DNA of 64,000 bases from Bryobacteraceae bacterium (GCA_025056455.1 JANWVY010000001.1:877757-941756); one strand, 5' to 3'; positions 51,029 through 59,827 are shown, counted from the stretch's first letter. The notes: generated by a model from the sequence alone, not told the origin. Made by a program: numbers and translations.

Positions 51029-51889
51029 TCAGGGCGCAGGAGGCTTGCTCGCTGCAACACGCTGCTTGAGAAACGCCAGAAGCCGAGCTGGGTCATCGGT
51101 GATGATGGCGTCCACTTTGGCGCGAATTAACCGCTCCCAGTCCCGCTCCGTGTTCGCCGTCCAGGGCACTACTTGAAGCCCAGCGGCATGAGCTTCCTCG
51201 ACTTGCTCGGCAGTGACCAACAGGTGATGAGGCGAAACGATCCCCGCCCCGGCCTCCCGCGCGATGGCCACAAAGCTTTTGGGCGGGCCTGCATAAAGCG
51301 CCGCCAGCCGCACTTCCGGAAGAATCTTTTTCATGGCGTGCAGCGTGCGATAGTCAAAGGACTGAACAATCGTTCGGGACACCACGGAATGCTTGCGCAG
51401 AGCCTCGGCCAGCAGTCGGGCGAATTCCTCCGGAGAGGGCGTCAACTGAGGCCGGTCCTTGAAGATTTTGGTTTCGATATTGAAGTCAAAGCGACCTCGC
51501 GCCGCAAGCTTCAGCACCTGCTCGAGCGAAGGCACACGGGCACCGGGCGCCGGCTGCTGGTTTGGGAATTCGGGATTGACCTTGGAACCACAGTCCCACT
51601 GCTGCAATTCGGCAAAAGTCATCTCGCGGATCGTTCTCTTGGCGCCCTCCGGCCCGGAGCAGTAGGTCAGATTCATGACGGGATCATGAGAAACGACAAG
51701 CACGTTATCGCGCGTGACGGCCAAATCCAGCTCCAGCACATCCACTCCGGCCGCAATCGCATACTCAAAGGCAGGTAGCGTGTTCTCCGGACGCACGGCT
51801 CTTGCTCCGCGGTGGCCGTGGACAAGAATTCGATCTGCCGCTCCGAGATTCGTCATGACCATGAGCACACACAGGAAGCGGATTGCCAT
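51029..51889 (-). CDS. Glycerophosphodiester phosphodiesterase (exported)
   Basis: 286 residues from the ATG at 51889, which begins a signal peptide (IRFLCVLMVMTNLGAA). The frame is open upstream, into the region of the divergent Gfo/Idh start. The GDPD barrel is shown by VHGHRGARAVRPENTLPAF (HR and E of the metal site), LELDLAVTRDNVLVVSHDP and PWTANTERDWERLI. It hydrolyses glycerophosphodiesters to glycerol-3-phosphate and an alcohol, probably in the periplasm. Confidence 0.92.
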   Translation of the reverse strand: MAIRFLCVLMVMTNLGAADRILVHGHRGARAVRPENTLPAFEYAIAAGVDVLELDLAVTRDNVLVVSHDPVMNLTYCSGPEGAKRTIREMTFAELQQWDCGSKVNPEFPNQQPAPGARVPSLEQVLKLAARGRFDFNIETKIFKDRPQLTPSPEEFARLLAEALRKHSVVSRTIVQSFDYRTLHAMKKILPEVRLAALYAGPPKSFVAIAREAGAGIVSPHHLLVTAEQVEEAHAAGLQVVPWTANTERDWERLIRAKVDAIITDDPARLLAFLKQRVAASKPPAP

Positions 51890-52007
51890 TCTGGCGGCCG
51901 CGGCGGCGCTCGAGGCGCTGGCAAGCGGGGCAAACCGTGCTGCTCGACACAGTATCATGAGCAAAGCATAAACGACATTCATTTCAAGATCTTTACGGAG
52001 GGCGCAG

Positions 52008-53342
52008 ATGGCTGATCTCTCGCGACGCAACTTTTCAAAGACAGCGGGAGTTGTGACGGCTGCAAGCTATGCACGCATTTTGGGCGCCAATGACCGCGTA
52101 CAGCTTGGCTACATCGGCGTGGGCAACCGCGGCACGCAAGTACACGAGGCGTTTCTCGAACACGGCGACCAGATTACGGTTGCCTTGTGCGATCTGCGAG
52201 ATGACTACATGGAGCACAATGCGAAGCTTTCACGCGGCAGTCCGAAGCTTTACCGGGAATACCGGAAGTTGCTGGAAGACAACCAGGTGCAGGCCGTCGT
52301 AATCGCCACACCCGACCACTGGCACGCCTTGCAATTCATTGACGCCTGCCAGGCGGGCAAAGACGTTTACGTAGAAAAGCCGCTCTCGCTTACCGTGCAG
52401 GAAGGCCGTCGCATGGTGGACGTGGCGCAAGAAACCAAACGCGTGACACAGGTTGGCATCCACCGGCGGTCAGCAAAATTTCTACAAGAAGCGGTAGAGG
52501 TGGTTCGGTCGGGATTGCTCGGCCCAGTCACGGTTTGCAAAGGCTGGCATTTGCAAAACGAGTGGCCTAAGGGCATCGGAAATCCGCCCGATGAGAAGCC
52601 AGTCAGTGAAGCGGAATGGGATCAATGGCTGGGTCCAGCGCCCAAAGTTCCCTATAACAAGAACCGCACCTATTATCGCTTTCGCTGGTTTTACGATTAT
52701 TCTGGCGGGCAGCTAACCAATTTCGGCGTGCATTACATGGATATGCTGCGATGGGCCATTGGCAAGGATGCGCCCACGGCGGTTACGGCGATGGGTGGCA
52801 AGTATGCCATCCAAGATAACCGAGAAATTCCCGATACCCTTGAGGCGCTCTGGGAATTTGAAGGGGGACCCCTCATGGTATTTTCGCAGTACAACGCGAA
52901 TTCGGCGCCAGGCAACTTGCAAGGCGCGGAAATGGAAATCCGAGGGACCAAAGGCACGATGTACATTCACAGCAACCGCTGGGAAGTCATCCCCGAGCGC
53001 TATACCGACCTTGAAGTGCCAGTTCGCTCGCCCCTGAACCGAGACGCCGAGCGCAGCTACCGTCCCTCCATGAGGACCTCGATTGAGCCTCTGTCAGGCA
53101 AGGGGAGCGCCAGCACAGCCTTCCACACCCGGAATTTTTTAGATTGCGTCAAAAGCCGCGCCAGAACAAACTGCGATGTCTTAGAAGGACACCGCTCCAC
53201 AGCCGCCACATTGATTGCAAAAATTGCGCTGCGCCTGAGAGCCTATTTGGAATGGGACAGCAAGGCTGAACGGTTCACCAACAACGCGGCGGCAAACCGA
53301 TACCTAGGCTACCAGTACCGGGCGCCTTATAAGCTCGGATAG
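52008..53342 (+). CDS. Gfo/Idh/MocA family oxidoreductase with Tat signal
   Basis: 444 residues. The N-terminus ADLSRRNFSKTAGVVTAAS is a Tat signal. The Rossmann motif is LGYIGVGNRGTQ, and the family hallmark ATPDHWHALQFIDACQAGKDVYVEKPLSL contains the catalytic EKP. The second half has the conserved WDQWLGPAPKVPYNKNRTYY and TNFGVHYMDMLRW. GAGG-like purines precede the ATG (CGGAGGGCGCAG). It resembles the exported Gfo/Idh at 3419-4681 and is followed by a Tat-type sugar isomerase on the same strand, nine bases away, so the two probably act on one sugar in the periplasm. Confidence 0.92.
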   Translation: MADLSRRNFSKTAGVVTAASYARILGANDRVQLGYIGVGNRGTQVHEAFLEHGDQITVALCDLRDDYMEHNAKLSRGSPKLYREYRKLLEDNQVQAVVIATPDHWHALQFIDACQAGKDVYVEKPLSLTVQEGRRMVDVAQETKRVTQVGIHRRSAKFLQEAVEVVRSGLLGPVTVCKGWHLQNEWPKGIGNPPDEKPVSEAEWDQWLGPAPKVPYNKNRTYYRFRWFYDYSGGQLTNFGVHYMDMLRWAIGKDAPTAVTAMGGKYAIQDNREIPDTLEALWEFEGGPLMVFSQYNANSAPGNLQGAEMEIRGTKGTMYIHSNRWEVIPERYTDLEVPVRSPLNRDAERSYRPSMRTSIEPLSGKGSASTAFHTRNFLDCVKSRARTNCDVLEGHRSTAATLIAKIALRLRAYLEWDSKAERFTNNAAANRYLGYQYRAPYKLG

Positions 53343-53351
53343 GGCGGAGTT

Positions 53352-54224
53352 GTGACACGAAGACGATTTTTAACTTCGAGCGCGGTGGGCATGGCTGTCT
53401 CGACGGCCGCTCCTGCCAGGCCTACCCTGTGCATTTTTTCCAAGCATCTAGCCAAACTCGATTACGAGCAGCTCGGCAAGGTCGCCAAGGAGCTGGGTTT
53501 TGAAGGCGTCGATCTGACAGTTCGCCCGGGCGGGCATGTCTTGCCGGAGAGAGTTGTTGAAGACTTGCCACGCGCCTGCCAAGCCATTCGTGCTTACGGC
53601 CTCGAAGTGCCCATGATTACCACCAGTCTACTGCGCGCGGACGAGCCGACCGCCGGGACCACACTCGCCACTGCGGCGCGCCTCAAAATCGCCAAGTTCA
53701 AAAGCGGCTACTGGAGATACGGCGCAGCCGATCCGGAGAAAAAGATTGCCGAAGTCAAAGCCGCCACCCAGGGACTGGTGCACTTGGCGGCCCAGCATGG
53801 CGTCGAGTTAGGCTTTCACAACCACTCCGGCGATTACGTCGGCTCGGCTCTTTGGGATGTGCGGGAAATTCTCGCCGGACTCGATCCTCGGTGGGCAGGC
53901 TTCTACTTTGACCCTGCACATGCCACGGTTGAAGGCGGATTGTTTAGCTGGCAGGTGAACCTGCGCCTTGCGTCCAAGCGGCTCAAGATGGTGGCAGTCA
54001 AAGATTTTTTCTGGGAAAAAGTGGGCGGGAAGTGGAGAATTACCTGGTGTCCGCTGGGAGAGGGTATGGTGAACTGGGCTGGCGTTTTCCAGACTTTAGC
54101 TCAAGCACGGTTCACCGGACCCATTTCCTTGCACATTGAATACGAAGCCCGAGATGAACTAGCGGCCATCGCGCGAGACCTTGATTTTTTGCGCAGCCAA
54201 GTCAAAAAGGCCTATGCCGTGTGA
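53352..54224 (+). CDS. Sugar phosphate isomerase/epimerase (TIM barrel), Tat-exported
   Basis: 290 residues with a GTG start. The N-terminus TRRRFLTSSAVGMAVSTAAPA is a Tat signal. The xylose-isomerase-like TIM barrel has metal-site segments VELGFHNHSGDYVG and AGFYFDPAHATVEGG, and LHIEYEARDE near the end. Proteins of this family isomerise or epimerise sugars using a divalent metal. It is nine bases after the Gfo/Idh gene and the two would be co-translated. Confidence 0.9.
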   Translation: MTRRRFLTSSAVGMAVSTAAPARPTLCIFSKHLAKLDYEQLGKVAKELGFEGVDLTVRPGGHVLPERVVEDLPRACQAIRAYGLEVPMITTSLLRADEPTAGTTLATAARLKIAKFKSGYWRYGAADPEKKIAEVKAATQGLVHLAAQHGVELGFHNHSGDYVGSALWDVREILAGLDPRWAGFYFDPAHATVEGGLFSWQVNLRLASKRLKMVAVKDFFWEKVGGKWRITWCPLGEGMVNWAGVFQTLAQARFTGPISLHIEYEARDELAAIARDLDFLRSQVKKAYAV

Positions 54225-54359
54225 AGCGGCCTCGCAAGGCGCGAATCCGCAGCCCGTCGAGACAAGCCAAAAGAGCGGCAAAGACTAACCGTCTGGGTCA
54301 GGAGGTAACGGGCTTCGGAAGTCCAGCCTCTTATCTGGTCCGGACCGCGCAGCAGGCTC

Positions 54360-55469
54360 TTACCAGCACTGCTCGTAGAGGGCCCGGAAATCCTGCAAGT
54401 CACAAGCGCGGGGACTTTCCAGATGTGCTGTATCGGCATAAGAGGCTTGCGCCAAATCAGCGAGGTCCTGTTGCCGAATGCCAAGAGAGCGCAAACTCAC
54501 ATCAAGGCCCACCTGTTTCCGTAAATCCACCAGCGCTTGGGTGAGACTCGCCACGGTGAGTAATCTCTCCAACCTTTCGATGCGGTCCCGCTCACTCTCT
54601 GGAAGGAAGTTCACAACAGCTGGAAGCACGCAAGCCATGGCCACTCCGTCAGCAACACCGGCAGCCAGAGAGATGGCCGTGGCCAGCGATCGAGCGAGGC
54701 CCCCACCTTTGGCGGAAGCCGCACCCGCTAGCAAGGAGGCGCTGGCTAGGCCTGAGCGAGCTTCTAAATTCCTCCCTTCGGATACGGCCTGGGGAAGGTG
54801 TTGATGGGTGAGCCGGACACTGTCCGCGGCGAGCGCTTCGCAAAGTGGATGGAAGGGTTTTGCAAAATAGGCATCCACACTGTATCCCAGAGCTTCCATT
54901 CCGGCAACCGCCGTCTCCCAAGGACTTGTCGTCAGAGAAAGCTCAGGATCCACTAAAGCGAGCGTGGGAGCCAAATACTTCGACTGAATGGTGACCTTTC
55001 GTTTGCCCCGAGTCACGACGGTGGCCAAAGCGCTCACTTCACCCCCACAGCCACCCAGAACAGGGACCGTCACCAGCGGCGGCATTTCGGAAGTGATGGT
55101 GGCCATGGGAGAAATGCCAAAAGCGTATTCAGAAAGCGGGTGAGGGTGATGGATCTTTAGGCGGATGGCCTTCGACGCGTTCATCACCCGGCTATCGCCA
55201 ACCGCCACCAGAGCATCGCACTCTTCAATGACAAACGTCTCCGCACCATCGAGAACATTCTGCTCCGTCGGTTCAGCATCAATTCCTGCAAACAGTACAC
55301 AGGTTTGCATCAGGCGGCACACACGATTTAGAACGGGCGATCCTTCCATTTCCCTTCCGGTCACGAGCATTGGACGGTGAATGGCGCGGTCAACAAGTTC
55401 CGCCGGCAATCTCTCCACCGCACCCAATCCGTATGCGACACAGATCGGAAATGAAAAATCGGAAATCAT
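54360..55469 (-). CDS. Iron-containing alcohol dehydrogenase homologue lacking metal ligands
   Basis: 369 residues, full length for group III Fe-ADH/glycerol-dehydrogenase-like folds. The Rossmann half and helical half align throughout, e.g. ECDALVAVGDSRVMNASKAI and GMEALGYSVDAYFAK. The dinucleotide loop GGGSxxD is GDSRVMN. The metal residues expected as Asp and His in GMDALAHAIE are Glu192 and Tyr196. In the HxxxH...PHG segment the positions are Arg260, Thr264 and Asp274. All metal ligands are therefore changed. The gene is intact, so it is not a simple pseudogene; it may bind a ligand without dehydrogenase activity or use a different chemistry. Confidence 0.75.
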   Translation of the reverse strand: MISDFSFPICVAYGLGAVERLPAELVDRAIHRPMLVTGREMEGSPVLNRVCRLMQTCVLFAGIDAEPTEQNVLDGAETFVIEECDALVAVGDSRVMNASKAIRLKIHHPHPLSEYAFGISPMATITSEMPPLVTVPVLGGCGGEVSALATVVTRGKRKVTIQSKYLAPTLALVDPELSLTTSPWETAVAGMEALGYSVDAYFAKPFHPLCEALAADSVRLTHQHLPQAVSEGRNLEARSGLASASLLAGAASAKGGGLARSLATAISLAAGVADGVAMACVLPAVVNFLPESERDRIERLERLLTVASLTQALVDLRKQVGLDVSLRSLGIRQQDLADLAQASYADTAHLESPRACDLQDFRALYEQCW

Positions 55470-55754
55470 TCTTGCCTTCTCGATCGATCTCAGTTTAGCC
55501 GATTCAGGAATTTTACTTTAGGAATAAGCGGCTCAGAATCAGGCAATTGTGTCCGAATTCTTCAGGGGATCTAGGCCCAGACGGAGCGCTTTAGAAGGCA
55601 TTTTCCGCGGCCAGTTACCTGATTTTTAAGCAGCGGAAATTTTGGAACGCTACCCGCGCTTTGACCGGGGTGCGGGCCTCGTCACGAGGGATTGCTGAAG
55701 GAGGCAGGCAGATGGGGCTACCGCCTCACTTCAGCCTAAGGCAAAAGGCCAGGT
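55470..55754. other. 285-base gene-free stretch
   Basis: No convincing gene is present between the starts and stops of the two minus-strand genes. It should hold the promoter of the Fe-ADH homologue gene and the 3' end of the aminotransferase transcript. A hairpin lies at 55694-55735. Confidence 0.4.
55694..55735. repeat. Bulged inverted repeat
   Basis: GCTGAAGGAGGC (55694-55705) pairs with GCCTC-A-CTTCAGC (55723-55735): 12 bp with one bulged A and a 17-base loop. It lies 20 bases beyond the aminotransferase stop. No T-run follows on the minus strand, so it is a weak terminator candidate at most. Confidence 0.3.
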
Positions 55755-56957
55755 TTACCAGGTTAAGAGAAATTTCTCAAAGCGGTCCATCGCCTCTTCG
55801 AGGATGGAGAACTCCGAGGCATAGCAGATCCGCACGGAGCCTTCTCCTCCAGCGCCAAAGGCGACGCCAGGCGCTAACCCCACCTTGGATTCGAGCAACA
55901 AGCGGCGGCAAAATTCGAAGGAGTCCGCAAGACCTTCAATTTGCGGAAAGAGATAAAACGCTCCCTCGGGCTTGGGAAGGCGCACGCGCTTCATTTGAGA
56001 CAGACGCTGGAGGCAGAAATTCCGGTTGAATTCCAGTTGAGCGAGCATTTCTTTTAAGGACTGCTCGCCCTCAAAAAGCGCCGTTTCCGCTGCGCGTTGT
56101 GCAAAGCTCGGCGCGTGCGAAACGATAAATTCGTTCAATTGTGCAGCCTTTTCACAAAGATCAGGGCGAGAAATGAGCCAGCCCACCCTCCATCCGGTCA
56201 TGCGCCAGGCCTTCGAAAAAGATTGCACGACAATGATGGCATCCTGCGCTTCGCCGTGTTTGAGAATTGAAGGAACTGGCTTGGGGGAAGGACCATGGGC
56301 ATAATAAATCCGGTCGTAGACTTCATCCGCCAGCAACCACAAATGGTGGCGCCGCGCAAAGTCAAGCAACCGCTGCTGGTCGTGTTCCGTGGCGACCCAC
56401 CCTAAAGGATTTGAGGGTGAAGTGTAAAGCAACAGGCGTGTGCGCGGCGTGATGGCAGCCTCGAGAGCATCGAAATCAATTTCGTATCGGCTTCCGCAAA
56501 ACGGCTGCGCCACTTGCCGCACCACTGCATGACACATTTGGATGATGGCGGAGCCATTGGGCCAGGCTGGCGTGAGAACGATTGCTTCATCGCCCGGATC
56601 GAGCACACAACGTATGGCCACATGCAGCGCCTGCACGCCCGAAGCCGTAATGACGATCCGCGTGAAGGGGTCGAGGCTGACGCCTTGAATCTCCGCGTAA
56701 TAACGGGCTAACGCCTGGCGGGTGGAAGGCAGACCGGCGTTTTCTGTGTAGAAGGTGAAGCCCTCGGCGAGAGCTCGCTGGGCTGCTTGCTTGATGAACT
56801 CCGGGGTGGGAAGATTGCTTTCCCCAAAATAAAGCCGGAGCACTTTCTCTTGCGGCGTGCGTGCGGATAAATCCATCTTCATGGCCAGCTCGCCGAGTTC
56901 TCGGATTCGCGAGTACGGAACAGAAGCCGCTGAAGAACCAAGCGTGGGAGTGATCAT
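55755..56957 (-). CDS. Aminotransferase class I/II (PLP-dependent)
   Basis: 400 residues from the ATG at 56957. PLP-site segments are visible: FTFYTENAGLPSTRQALARY, VLTPAWPNG, LLYTSPSNPLGWV (the Asn of the PLP ring contact), ADEVYDRIYY, and the Schiff-base lysine in VQSFSKAWRMTGWRVGW. It is a fold-type I aminotransferase of the aspartate aminotransferase superfamily. The exact amino acid is not clear from sequence. It lies between the Fe-ADH homologue and the FmdB gene, all on the same strand. Confidence 0.92.
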   Translation of the reverse strand: MITPTLGSSAASVPYSRIRELGELAMKMDLSARTPQEKVLRLYFGESNLPTPEFIKQAAQRALAEGFTFYTENAGLPSTRQALARYYAEIQGVSLDPFTRIVITASGVQALHVAIRCVLDPGDEAIVLTPAWPNGSAIIQMCHAVVRQVAQPFCGSRYEIDFDALEAAITPRTRLLLYTSPSNPLGWVATEHDQQRLLDFARRHHLWLLADEVYDRIYYAHGPSPKPVPSILKHGEAQDAIIVVQSFSKAWRMTGWRVGWLISRPDLCEKAAQLNEFIVSHAPSFAQRAAETALFEGEQSLKEMLAQLEFNRNFCLQRLSQMKRVRLPKPEGAFYLFPQIEGLADSFEFCRRLLLESKVGLAPGVAFGAGGEGSVRICYASEFSILEEAMDRFEKFLLTW

Positions 56958-57026
56958 GGGTCGGATCGCTCGTTGAAACACGAAAGGCGCCACCGCAGAG
57001 GTGGCGCCGGGTAGGATGAGCCAAAT

Positions 57027-57332
57027 TCAGTTTGCGGCGCTGGCGGACGGTTTGGATTCCGTTTTGGCGGACGCAGTCTCGGCTTTCTGTTCAGAGGAGC
57101 CGCCGTTTGAGGAGGCCGTCCCGTTCTTCTTGCTGTCCCCGTTTGCGCCGTTCGCCCGCGCATAGTCCGTGATATACCAGCCGGTTCCCTTGAACTGAAA
57201 GGCGGGCGGCGAAACGATTTTCTCTACATCTCCTCCACACTCCTCATGCACCGTGAGGGGAGGATCCGAGAATTTCTGCATCACCTCAAACACTTGATCA
57301 CATTGTTTGCATCGGTATTCGTATAGAGGCAT
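57027..57332 (-). CDS. FmdB-family zinc-ribbon protein
   Basis: 101 residues from the ATG at 57332. Residues 1-45 form the small FmdB ribbon: MPLYEYRCKQCDQVFEVMQ with the first C-x2-C pair, then HEECGGDVEKIVSPPAFQFK, in which the second site keeps one Cys and a nearby His instead of two Cys. The tail from residue 55 is Ala/Ser/Lys-rich and disordered. The role of the family is not established. It lies 36 bases downstream of the S41-like gene on the same strand. Confidence 0.9.
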   Translation of the reverse strand: MPLYEYRCKQCDQVFEVMQKFSDPPLTVHEECGGDVEKIVSPPAFQFKGTGWYITDYARANGANGDSKKNGTASSNGGSSEQKAETASAKTESKPSASAAN

Positions 57333-57368
57333 GGATCTTCCTCCCAACAATCAGTCAGAATTTGCTGC

Positions 57369-58625
57369 TCAACGCTGCAAGCCGTGCGAAAAAACTTGAG
57401 CTACCTGCTTGCCCGAATTCAAAACCTCGATGGCTTTTTTGAGCAACGGGTCATCAGCCGTCTTCGAGCCATCCGGCCGGGCGGGCGACTGGGGCGTAGA
57501 GGGTGGTTCCTGCGACTCCAACTCATCGCCCGGCAGTTCGTTCTCCGAGACCGGGTGATTGGGCGTCACTCCGGTGTCTTGGATGGCCTTGCCACTGGGC
57601 GAATAGTATTTTGCGACGGAGAGAATGACGGCGCTGCCATCGTCCATGAGGATGGCCTTGCGAACGGCAGCGTCGCCGTAGGAACGCTCTCCAACTACGT
57701 CGGCGCGCTTGGAATCTAGCAGGGCCGCGGCTAAGATCTCTGCCCCGTTCGCCGTGCCGCGGTTGGTGATCACCACGAGTGGGCCTTTCCAAATCGCCTT
57801 GCCAGGTTTGGCCTCGAAGTCTTGACGGCCGGTTTTCTGGCCTTGTAGGTAACAAATCAGGCCGCTCTCCAAAAACAAATTGGCGATGGCGATGCCTTCT
57901 TCCGGCGAGCCGGTAGGAGCATCGCGCAAATCGAGAATGAGTTTCTTGGCTCCCTGTTTCTGTAACTCTGTAATCGCCTGGGCGACCTCACGAGCTTTGC
58001 CCGGTTCGGTACTCGAGAGGCTGATCCGACCAATCGAATCCGGTAGCATTTTGTAGCTGACCGGAGGCAGGACGATGGGAGCGCGCACGAGCCCGATTTT
58101 TTGCGGCTCGGTTCCCCGCCGCACGCGCAACACCGTCAGCTCGACGCTGGTCCCCGGATCTCCATGCAGCAGCATCTCCGCGTAGGCTAAGGGCATATCG
58201 CGCGTGGTCACCGCGCCAATGGCTTCGAGAACGTCTCCTGTGGCAAGCCCTGCTTTGGCCGCCGGCGAACCTGGAATCGCGTCAACGACATTGAGATAGC
58301 CAAACTTCTTGGAGAGAACCAAGCCGACACCGGCCTTGGGGGCATCTTTATACTTGAGATATTGCTTATATTGGTCCGCATTCAGATAGCTTGCGTAAGG
58401 GTCAATGGACTCAAGCAATCCATTGAGAGCACCCAAGGTGACGCTCTTCATGTCGGGCTCTTCGACATAATCGCTCTTGATGCGGGATAAGACCTCGGTA
58501 TACACCGCCAGGTGCTTATAGGCGTCCTCGGGCGGAGCACTGCGTCCCTTCACAGCGCCTACGAGCAGCGCAATCATGAGACATGCCGAGGAGGTCACAA
58601 CTAGAAACTTGAAGCGGCTATTCAT
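57369..58625 (-). CDS. S41 (C-terminal processing) protease homologue with replaced active site
   Basis: 418 residues. A signal anchor (about 8-26) is followed by the CtpA-like helical part, a PDZ domain (about 98-165: YLNVVDAIPGSPAAKAGLATG) and the S41 catalytic fold. Where active enzymes have GSASASE, FGKG and VQ, this protein has GTANGAE (Asn293 for Ser), YGDA (Asp318 for Lys) and VR (Arg322 for Gln). The rest of the fold, including LILDLRDAPTGSPEEG, is well kept. It is therefore a probable inactive S41 homologue acting as a scaffold or regulator in the periplasm. Residues were read from the codons at 57747-57749, 57672-57674 and 57660-57662. Confidence 0.85.
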   Translation of the reverse strand: MNSRFKFLVVTSSACLMIALLVGAVKGRSAPPEDAYKHLAVYTEVLSRIKSDYVEEPDMKSVTLGALNGLLESIDPYASYLNADQYKQYLKYKDAPKAGVGLVLSKKFGYLNVVDAIPGSPAAKAGLATGDVLEAIGAVTTRDMPLAYAEMLLHGDPGTSVELTVLRVRRGTEPQKIGLVRAPIVLPPVSYKMLPDSIGRISLSSTEPGKAREVAQAITELQKQGAKKLILDLRDAPTGSPEEGIAIANLFLESGLICYLQGQKTGRQDFEAKPGKAIWKGPLVVITNRGTANGAEILAAALLDSKRADVVGERSYGDAAVRKAILMDDGSAVILSVAKYYSPSGKAIQDTGVTPNHPVSENELPGDELESQEPPSTPQSPARPDGSKTADDPLLKKAIEVLNSGKQVAQVFSHGLQR

Positions 58626-58691
58626 GAAACCCGCCTTTCTTCCACGCCGGCCCAGAGCGGCTCTCTCTTATCAGTATAGACGAGCCACCGT

Positions 58692-59228
58692 CTACAGGCG
58701 CTGCGCCGCAACACGAAATCCTTGATATTGTTTGTGAAACATACCAGGCATCACGAGCGGAAGCAGCACCAGAGCGGCGCCGTTCTCAAGCAAACTCAGC
58801 CCGATGGCGTTGAACAAAGGCGCCTCTTCGGCCGTAGGCACCAGCGAGGAAAGTTGCACGCTGAGGAACCTGCCAAACAACGAGAGAAGGAACAGCGCCA
58901 GGAGCATGCACACGGAGGTCCGCCAACTGAGCAGCCACATCACTTTGAAACTTTCCGTGTATCCCATGGGGGCCTCTTTGCCGTCCACCAAAGTCAGTAA
59001 ACGAAAACCAGCGTAGCGGCCGCGCATCATGCGCCGTACGAGCCAGGGAGCGATCAAGATGAGATAGAAAATGACGAACAGCAGTTCAGCCTTAGGCGGA
59101 ATTGTCCCGTAGATCTGGTAGACTACAGTGGACCAGATGACATCCAGAACGACCGCCGGCCACACCAGCCGCCAAGCCAGCTGCATTCGTTCCCGAAATG
59201 TGAGGACACAACGAAACAACGAGAGCAT
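58692..59228 (-). CDS. Hypothetical membrane protein
   Basis: 178 residues with four likely membrane helices: about 20-40 (VWPAVVLDVIWSTVVYQIYG), 46-64 (AELLFVIFYLILIAPWLV), 100-125 (WRTSVCMLLALFLLSLFGRFL) and 142-165. Arg-rich segments follow helix two. No family was recognised. It lies between the S41-like and receiver-like genes and may be in the same transcript, with a six-base gap after the receiver-like gene. Confidence 0.7.
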   Translation of the reverse strand: MLSLFRCVLTFRERMQLAWRLVWPAVVLDVIWSTVVYQIYGTIPPKAELLFVIFYLILIAPWLVRRMMRGRYAGFRLLTLVDGKEAPMGYTESFKVMWLLSWRTSVCMLLALFLLSLFGRFLSVQLSSLVPTAEEAPLFNAIGLSLLENGAALVLLPLVMPGMFHKQYQGFRVAAQRL

Positions 59229-59234
59229 GCCGGG

Positions 59235-59615
59235 CTAACTCGCGTGCCGTTTGAGAATTTGTTGCAGATTTTGCGAGAAGGCTGATCGGGCCATGACCAG
59301 ATCGCTACCGGCTTCTTGCGCCTTCACCTTCAGATCGCCCTGCACATGGGATACATAGCTGAGCACGTGGATGGATTTCAAATTCTCGTCTTTTTTGAGT
59401 TTCTGAATTAACTTCACCGGCTCGGCGGAGGGGATATTCAGATCCAGAATCACCAAGGCCGGCGGCGCGGTTTTGAGATGGTTGAAAAAATCCTCTTCGG
59501 TTTTCACATAGTCTACTTGCATCCCATTGCGTTTCGCCGCGTCCGTGATTTTCACGGTGAAAAGAAGATCGCTAACCAGGGCGAGGATTCGTTTGCTCTC
59601 CTGCTTGTTGCTCAT
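59235..59615 (-). CDS. Receiver-domain-like protein with altered conserved Lys
   Basis: 126 residues from the ATG at 59615. It has a single CheY-like fold: ILALVSDLLFTVKITDAAK at the start, VILDLNIPSAEPVKLIQKL with the candidate phosphorylated Asp, and HVLSYVSHVQGDLKVKAQEAG. The usual N-terminal acidic pair is reduced to SD and the conserved Lys near the C-terminus is Arg (VMARSAF). No output domain is fused. It may be a stand-alone, atypical or non-phosphorylated receiver. It precedes the membrane-protein gene by six bases on the same strand. Confidence 0.8.
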   Translation of the reverse strand: MSNKQESKRILALVSDLLFTVKITDAAKRNGMQVDYVKTEEDFFNHLKTAPPALVILDLNIPSAEPVKLIQKLKKDENLKSIHVLSYVSHVQGDLKVKAQEAGSDLVMARSAFSQNLQQILKRHAS

Positions 59616-59827
59616 GATTTTATCGATCAAGGACTGAAGTCGCTCGGAAAAGGAGGGTAAGACACTTTCATCGTACTCGGAGCAAGACGCTGCTTTCAAG
59701 CAAACCGATCGACTCAGTCACGGGGATTCAGGTTGCGCTTCGGGTTGCGCCGCGTCATCAGAAGATACGGCGCGCGATCGTTTCGCGCCACAATCGAGAA
59801 CCCTTCGCCCTCCACCATCGAGGCCGT

